Below are positions 59,222-64,000 of a stretch of DNA of 64,000 nucleotides, piece by piece. The notes below the pieces were generated by a model. That model did no database searches. It was given only the letters and a program-made list of their open reading frames with translations, and was not told the origin of the DNA. The translations under genes were made by a program, and so were the position numbers. Source of the DNA: Fictibacillus phosphorivorans. Its GTDB lineage: Bacteria > Bacillota > Bacilli > Bacillales > Fictibacillaceae. Within the stretch, counting starts at the first letter, position 1. Every line of letters starts with the position of its first letter. Where the stretch lies: assembly GCF_007673525.1 (NCBI RefSeq), contig NZ_VDZU01000001.1:186001-250000 (forward strand). Direction: 5' to 3'.

Positions 59222-59902
59222 GTTGCGGTAAGGATGCCGGACCATGAGATCGCTCTTGCTGTTATCGCTGCATCGAATGTTCCGCTTGCCGCGCCAAGTG
59301 CAAACCTTTCTGGAAAACCAAGTCCGACTTCTGCTCAGCATGTTTATGAAGATTTGAAGGGCAGGATTCCGGGCATTGTGGATGGCGGTTCAACAGGTGT
59401 AGGCGTTGAATCTACTGTAGTGGAATGTACAGGTGAACTTGTCACGATTTTACGACCTGGCGGAATCACGTTAGAAGAGCTTGAAAAAGTAGTTGGTTTA
59501 GGGCGAGTCATTGTTGATCCGGGGTTGGAGAACGAGAAGCATGCGCCTAAATCGCCAGGGATGAAATATACACACTATGCACCTGACGCACCGTTCGTTC
59601 TTGTGGATGGAAGTGTGGAATTTCTACAGAGACTTGTGGATCAAGAACGCGAAGCAGGAAAACGGATTGGAATTCTGACGACAGAAGAAAGAGCTAGCGT
59701 TTATAAAGCGGATTGTGTGATTCCAACGGGAAATCGTTCTAACCCTGAAACCGTAGCTCAGCATCTATACGAAGCGTTACGCGCGTTTAACGAAGCGGGT
59801 GTCGATCAAATTTTCGGAGAGGTTTTCCCGAAAACTGGTGTTGGTGCTGCGATTATGAACAGACTTGAAAAATCGGCCGGTGGAAATATCATAAAAGAAT
59901 AG
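58847..59902 (+). CDS. ywlC: Threonylcarbamoyl-AMP synthase (Sua5/YwlC)
   Basis: 351-residue enzyme that makes threonylcarbamoyl-AMP from threonine, bicarbonate and ATP for t6A37 modification of ANN-decoding tRNAs. The YrdC domain (about 25-215) has IPTETVYGLAGNA and KGRPSDNPLIVHI; a C-terminal Sua5 domain (about 240-350) follows the SPGMKYTHYAP linker. AGAAAGGA precedes the ATG. DnaA boxes overlap its beginning. Confidence 0.96.
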   Translation: MNSFQTERWPVDKTEKTLKDHPHIIQASLWINKNEVIAIPTETVYGLAGNARSDDAIKRIFEAKGRPSDNPLIVHISDLSQLEGLVSTVSETAQKLMTAFWPGPLTIVLPKGENVSERVTAGLSTVAVRMPDHEIALAVIAASNVPLAAPSANLSGKPSPTSAQHVYEDLKGRIPGIVDGGSTGVGVESTVVECTGELVTILRPGGITLEELEKVVGLGRVIVDPGLENEKHAPKSPGMKYTHYAPDAPFVLVDGSVEFLQRLVDQEREAGKRIGILTTEERASVYKADCVIPTGNRSNPETVAQHLYEALRAFNEAGVDQIFGEVFPKTGVGAAIMNRLEKSAGGNIIKE

Positions 59903-59906
59903 AATG

Positions 59907-59950
59907 AAGCTCTGATTCAATGTTTTTGGTTGAGTCAGGGCTTTTTTGTT
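59907..59950 (+). terminator. ywlC terminator
   Basis: AAGCTCTGATTCAA pairs with TTGAGTCAGGGCTT, followed by TTTTG. Confidence 0.9.
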
Positions 59951-60025
59951 TTTAAAGAGGGCTGAAATTGGCTGTTTGATCTAGTATGCATTGAAAATTT
60001 TGTTAGTGGAAATCATAAAGTTAAA

Positions 60026-60116
60026 TAATTTCACGGTAATCTATTATATTTTCACGGTAATTTAATATATATTCACGGATAGAGCCAATAATTTCACGGA
60101 TAAAATTATTTAACCG
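60026..60116. repeat. 21-bp-period repeat array H (TTTCACGG core)
   Basis: TCACGG at 60031, 60052, 60073 and 60094, exactly 21 bp apart, each followed by TAA or ATA. It lies between the convergent 3' ends of ywlC and the PAS kinase gene, after the ywlC terminator. Confidence 0.88.
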
Positions 60117-60156
60117 ATTTTCGACAAACAGAGGCTAGACCAAGCCTTCAAATACA

Positions 60157-60197
60157 AAAAACAAGCCTGCGTCTACTCAAGACACAGGCTTGTTTTT
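60157..60197 (-). terminator. Terminator of the second PAS kinase, overlapping its stop codon
   Basis: On the minus strand ACAAGCCTG pairs with CAGGCTTGT, followed by TTTTTTGT. The first arm encodes the last Asn-Lys-Pro-Val residues, so the terminator begins inside the coding region. Confidence 0.88.
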
Positions 60198-62396
60198 ATC
60201 GATCGGAAGCAGGATGGAGAAGGTTGTTCCTTCATCAATCTTACTGTTGATCAGTATTTTACCGTGGTGGTTCTCTACGATCTTGTAACAGATCATGAGC
60301 CCGAGGCCGGTACCTTTTTCCTTTGTGGTATAAAAAGGTTCACCTAAAGTTGGCAAGCGTTCTTCTGAAATTCCGCAGCCATGATCGATGAAAGAAGCGA
60401 TCACATATCCGCCTTCTTTCTTTAAATGAATATGTACAGAGCCGCCTGTTGGCATCGCTTCGATCGCGTTTTTCAGCATGTTCACGAATACTTGCTTGAT
60501 CTGATTGTCCACACACCATATTTCTGGCAGATCTGGTTCATTCTCGAAATAGATTTGGACATTGGTTAGGATCGCCTGTGTATCAAGAATTGAGATGACG
60601 TGTCGTAACAATTGGCGGAGATCCGTCTGTACAAAGTTCATGGCTTGCGGCTTGGCGAGCAACATAAATTCTCCGACGATGCTGTTGATTCGATCGATCT
60701 CTGAGAGCATGATCTCGTAATAGTCCTCATTCTCTGACGCCCTTGATTGCAGAAGCTGCAAAAATCCGCGGATCGAAGTGAGCGGGTTACGAATCTCGTG
60801 TGCTACACCAGCGGCAAGCTGACCGAGAACAGAGAGCTTGTCAGATTTTCTTAGCATTTCTTCGGTCTTTTTTCGTTCGGTCAGATCACGTGCTACGACA
60901 ACGAACGAGTCAGGCTGATCTGAATCGTTTGCGATAGGGGTAGCGTTCGCTTCAAGGGTTACCCAGTGTCCATGTGCATGCTTGCATCGAACTTCGAACT
61001 TCACAGGCTTTTGAGTTTGGACCATCTCGTTCATCGCCATTCTGACTTTTGCCCGGTCATCTGAGTGGAAGAATCCTTGAATCTTTTTCCCATCATAAAG
61101 AGATGGATCAAAGCCGAGAAGAAGACGGTTTGAAGGGGAGACGTATTTAACGTTTCCTTCAAGGTCAACGACACCTACTAAATCAGTAGTGTTCTCTGCG
61201 ATGATACGGTACTTTTCTTCGCTTTCTTTTAATGCTTTTTCTTTTAGTTTTTTATCTGTGATATCTCTTGAGATCGCGGATAGTGCGACGACTTCACCGT
61301 TCTCTCCATAGATTGGACTTAAGGAAAGGCTTACATTTAGCCGTTTGCCAGACTTCGTTAACCGGATCGTCTCCACACCTTTAACATATCCACCATGTTT
61401 GACGATCGTCATCAGCCTTTCGGATTCGGCTGCCTTATCCTCAGGAACAACGGGAAGAATATGTGAAGTCAGGTTCGTGAGCTCGTCTTGAGACCAGCCG
61501 TATATGAATTCAAAAGCTGGGTTCACTTTTACCGAGTAGTCGGTTAAGTGTACGACTGAAATCGCATCACTAGAATGATAGATGACAGCTTCCAATAGAT
61601 CCTTTGTTTCGCGTAGTTCTTTTTCCGCCTCTCTTTTTGCGGTTACATCTTTCGCGATCCCGAAAACACCTAGCACTTTATTAAGAACGATGATCGGAGT
61701 CAGAGTGAACATGATTTGCCGCGTTCCACCGTTCTTTTGCTGAATACGGGTTTCATACATTTTGGAATGCCCTTTTAATGCATCCTTAAACTGATCGATC
61801 GCAGCCGCTCTTCGGTCAGGCATCATGAACGGATTAAAGGTCATGTTCAATAGCTCGGTCTCGCTATAACCGCTCAATGTCGTACAAGCTTTATTGACCG
61901 TCGTAAACTTGCCTTCGAGGTTCAGTGAAAACAGCGCATCGATGTTATGATCCATCAACGACCGGAAACGCTGTTCACTTTCAGCGAGCTGAGTCTCCAC
62001 GGAAACTCTCTCTGTCAGGTCGACACAGAATCCATAGACTTCAGAAACGGTTCCATCTTTATTGTAGATTGGACCGATCGCTGCTAAAAAGGGAATGCCG
62101 TTCAATTCAGATTCGTACGTAAGGCTCTCTCCGTTTAGTGCTCTTTCGTACATTTCTTTTTTAAAGGCTGCCATTTCTTTCGGGAAGATGTCTTCGATTC
62201 TCTTTTGCAGTACGTTTTCCCGCTTGAGGCCAAACAAGTCAAACAGTTCACCTTCGCTCTCGGTCATAATGAGCTCTCCATTATGCTTCATACATCGAAA
62301 AGTCATGCTTTTTTGGCGTGACAGGCCAGTTGGGAATGGCGACGATCGCCACATGTCTTTTTCATTTTCCGTAATGGCCGATGCGTTATGGACCAT
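60177..62396 (-). CDS. Multi-PAS sensor histidine kinase (sporulation-kinase type)
   Basis: 739-residue soluble kinase with four PAS/PAC domains (about 30-130, 140-255, 265-380, 390-510), the H-box AGVAHEIRNPLTSIRGF (His533) and an ATPase domain with NMLKNAIEAM, DHGCGIS and TTKEKGTGLGL. No membrane helix and no partner regulator. The H-box is nearly identical to that of the kinase at 10.7 kb; both are candidates for feeding Spo0F. The ATG follows AAAGGAGAGG. The gene is inserted between ywlC and mntP, unlike B. subtilis. Confidence 0.92.
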   Translation of the reverse strand: MVHNASAITENEKDMWRSSPFPTGLSRQKSMTFRCMKHNGELIMTESEGELFDLFGLKRENVLQKRIEDIFPKEMAAFKKEMYERALNGESLTYESELNGIPFLAAIGPIYNKDGTVSEVYGFCVDLTERVSVETQLAESEQRFRSLMDHNIDALFSLNLEGKFTTVNKACTTLSGYSETELLNMTFNPFMMPDRRAAAIDQFKDALKGHSKMYETRIQQKNGGTRQIMFTLTPIIVLNKVLGVFGIAKDVTAKREAEKELRETKDLLEAVIYHSSDAISVVHLTDYSVKVNPAFEFIYGWSQDELTNLTSHILPVVPEDKAAESERLMTIVKHGGYVKGVETIRLTKSGKRLNVSLSLSPIYGENGEVVALSAISRDITDKKLKEKALKESEEKYRIIAENTTDLVGVVDLEGNVKYVSPSNRLLLGFDPSLYDGKKIQGFFHSDDRAKVRMAMNEMVQTQKPVKFEVRCKHAHGHWVTLEANATPIANDSDQPDSFVVVARDLTERKKTEEMLRKSDKLSVLGQLAAGVAHEIRNPLTSIRGFLQLLQSRASENEDYYEIMLSEIDRINSIVGEFMLLAKPQAMNFVQTDLRQLLRHVISILDTQAILTNVQIYFENEPDLPEIWCVDNQIKQVFVNMLKNAIEAMPTGGSVHIHLKKEGGYVIASFIDHGCGISEERLPTLGEPFYTTKEKGTGLGLMICYKIVENHHGKILINSKIDEGTTFSILLPIDKNKPVS

Positions 62397-62583
62397 GCTT
62401 GTTCCTCTCCTTTACGTACAGATTCACTTCCTTTTATATACGATATAAATCACATTATCCCTTCCTCTAAAGCGGTAAAGAGTTCCATTTTTTCATCTTC
62501 TCAACAGCTTGTATGTTTTTTAGTCTTTTTAAAAGTAGACATGCATAGTCTGAAAGTATGATGGTTAAGGGAGTGGGAAGTAT

Positions 62584-63135
62584 TTGGCAACCATGGGAGA
62601 ATGGATGACACTGTTATTTATGTCAGTTGCGCTAGGTATGGACGCTTTTTCGATCGGGCTAGGGATGGGGATGTTATCGCTTCGTATAAGACAAATTATG
62701 AAAATAGGAATTACGATAGGAATCTTTCATATGCTCATGCCTCTTGCAGGAATGACGCTCGGCAAACAGATCTCAGTTCATTTTGGCGGTATAGCAGCTA
62801 TCATAGGTGGAATTCTGCTTGTCATACTAGGTGTTACGATGATTCGGTCCTCTTTCTCAAATGATGATGAACCGTTCGTACAGCCGATCGGCATCGGGCT
62901 CTTCGTCTTTGCGCTCAGCGCTTCTTTAGATAGTTTTTCAGTGGGATTATCACTAGGTATCTATGGAGCGAAAACCTGGCTCACGATTACGATGTTTGGT
63001 CTTATGAGCATGGTTTTAACGTGGGCTGGCTTGATCATGGGAAAAAAAGTACAGAAGTGGCTCGGCTCCTATGGTGAAGCGTTCGGCGGATGTATCCTGC
63101 TTGCTTTTGGGGTGAAGATTCTGTTTCCGTTCTAG
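62584..63135 (+). CDS. mntP: Manganese efflux pump MntP (YwlD)
   Basis: 183-residue membrane protein with six helices in two repeated halves, each carrying the conserved acidic motif: ALGMDAFSIGLGMGM and ASLDSFSVGLSLG. It exports manganese. The TTG at 62584 follows AAGGGAG; an ATG three codons later is possible. No yybP-ykoY riboswitch was recognised upstream. Confidence 0.92.
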   Translation: MATMGEWMTLLFMSVALGMDAFSIGLGMGMLSLRIRQIMKIGITIGIFHMLMPLAGMTLGKQISVHFGGIAAIIGGILLVILGVTMIRSSFSNDDEPFVQPIGIGLFVFALSASLDSFSVGLSLGIYGAKTWLTITMFGLMSMVLTWAGLIMGKKVQKWLGSYGEAFGGCILLAFGVKILFPF

Positions 63136-63160
63136 AAAAAAGCAGATGCTGCAAGAAAGA

Positions 63161-63359
63161 GTTGATTTCCGTTTCAGGTGCTCCCTTTCCGGGGGGCGTG
63201 CGGTGAGCCTCCTTATGCATTCTTAGTAGCATATTTGCTCCTGCGTCTACAAGAAATGCTACCAAGGTGAGCTTCCTCGTAGCATGCCTTGCGAGATGTT
63301 CATTCATGTAGAAGGCACGCTGATCCCCCTGGAGTATCGCACCTTACTCTCCAATCAAC
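63161..63359 (-). repeat. Interspersed palindromic repeat copy R8 (199 bp variant)
   Basis: Minus-oriented copy with normal termini (GTTGATTTCCG...CCAATCAAC), but its middle is replaced by about 110 bp of different self-complementary sequence containing TAGCATATTTGC and AATGCTACC. Otherwise the mntP-ywlE gap holds only the ywlE upstream region. Confidence 0.85.
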
Positions 63360-63504
63360 TTGTCAATGAAGTCAGTGGTACTGGCAGACAAAAGAAGTAA
63401 GAAACTCTCTATATTTTTTATTCACTAATCCGATGATATACTTACTAATAAGAGCGTTAACCTATAGGAAAATAGGGAAAGATAGAATATGAGGTGAATT
63501 CACC

Positions 63505-64000
63505 ATGAATGTTTTATTTATTTGTACAGGCAATACTTGTCGCAGTCCGATGGCTGAGGCCATTTTACGCAAAAAAGGAAAAGGTAAGTTCAACGTTAAA
63601 TCAGCTGGTGTTTTTGCTGGAAACGGTGCCGTGATGAGTTCGAACGCGACACAAGCTCTTTCGGAAAGAAGTATTAAAGAAAGTCATCAGTCACAAGGCG
63701 TGTCCGATTATTTGATCGAATGGGCAGATCTTATCTTAACGATGACCGAGAGCCATAAACATGCGCTCGTCGGACGATGGCCAGATGCGGTGAATAAGAC
63801 GTATACATTAAAAGAGTATGTTCTTGACGAAGATGAGCAGAAGAAGATTGAAGAGATCTATGAGCTCTACACAGAGATCGAGATGCTGAAGCTTCAATAC
63901 ATGTCAAAGGATTCTGCGGATGAAGAAGTGAGACAAGCGTTTGAAAGAGAAGTAAGACCGCTCGTTGAAAGAAGGATGAAATTAGAAAGTGAAGTACCTT
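63505..64000 (+). CDS. ywlE: Protein-arginine phosphatase YwlE, 3' end beyond window
   Basis: Low-molecular-weight phosphatase fold. It begins [20 protein letters not shown]; the P-loop CTGNTCRS has the Thr that distinguishes arginine phosphatases (YwlE) from tyrosine phosphatases. YwlE reverses McsB arginine phosphorylation. All 165 visible codons are open, already longer than the 150-residue B. subtilis protein, and the DPFGGS-type acid loop has not yet appeared; a charged, probably helical insertion follows [21 protein letters not shown] precedes the ATG. Confidence 0.92.
   Translation, partial: MNVLFICTGNTCRSPMAEAILRKKGKGKFNVKSAGVFAGNGAVMSSNATQALSERSIKESHQSQGVSDYLIEWADLILTMTESHKHALVGRWPDAVNKTYTLKEYVLDEDEQKKIEEIYELYTEIEMLKLQYMSKDSADEEVRQAFEREVRPLVERRMKLESEVP

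Noticed and set aside
62397..62583. yybP-ykoY manganese riboswitch upstream of mntP
   Set aside because: The short upstream region lacks the conserved riboswitch core and any terminator hairpin.
63970..64000. Frameshift or truncation of ywlE
   Set aside because: The frame is open to the window edge with an intact P-loop; the missing loop may simply lie outside the window.

Overview
The window is chromosomal DNA of a spore-forming, low-GC Gram-positive bacterium of the Bacillaceae. Gene order follows the Bacillus subtilis ywh-ywi-ywj-ywl region (ywhD-pbpG-speE-speB, ywiB-argS, rpoE-pyrG-ywjG-spo0F-fbaA-tal-murA-glpX-rho-rpmE-tdk, prfA-prmC-spoIIR-ywlC-mntP-ywlE), with insertions not found there in B. 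subtilis. The repeat content and the icmF operon suggest a relative such as Fictibacillus; that genus is a guess. No rRNA, tRNA, prophage, CRISPR or intact IS element was seen.

Layout. 1-9.6 kb: 5' part of a purine permease gene, ywhD, class A penicillin-binding protein, an MTA/SAH deaminase-like amidohydrolase, a CarD-like regulator, an alpha/beta hydrolase behind a nine-codon leader ORF and terminator, a tiny holin-like type I toxin locus, and the polyamine genes speE-speB. 9.8-21.6 kb: AmiS/UreI channel, PAS histidine kinase, GAF-STAS protein, MDR oxidoreductase, ywiB-argS, small accessory genes, UV endonuclease, cardiolipin synthase. 21.8-33.8 kb: fatty/branched-chain acyl-CoA catabolism: membrane Fe-S oxidoreductase, thiolase, 3-hydroxyacyl-CoA dehydrogenase, two acyl-CoA dehydrogenases, MeaB, a TetR regulator and fused isobutyryl-CoA mutase IcmF. 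Two related operators mark the two promoters. 34.4-45.9 kb: conserved core block. 46-51.3 kb: lipoprotein, CoA-disulfide reductase-like enzyme, MOSC protein, prfA-prmC. 51.4-57.1 kb: complete ribose operon rbsRKDACB on the minus strand. 57.4-64 kb: spoIIR, GNAT, ywlC with a DnaA-box cluster, a second PAS kinase, mntP, and most of ywlE.

The most unusual content is between genes. Eight arrays of degenerate repeats have a nearly invariant 20-22 bp period (almost always 21) but different core sequences, and all lie just past gene 3' ends. Eight copies of a palindromic interspersed repeat bounded by GTTGATT/AATCAAC are present; two carry a nested 122-bp element flanked by CAG duplications. Three copies of a GGGGTCWGACCCC mini-element supply the stop codon of the adjacent gene. 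The best candidate for a distinct regulated system is the hydrolase at 5.9 kb: its leader ORF ends in Lys-Leu-Arg, the macrolide-stalling Lys/Arg-X-Lys/Arg pattern, and is followed directly by a terminator hairpin.
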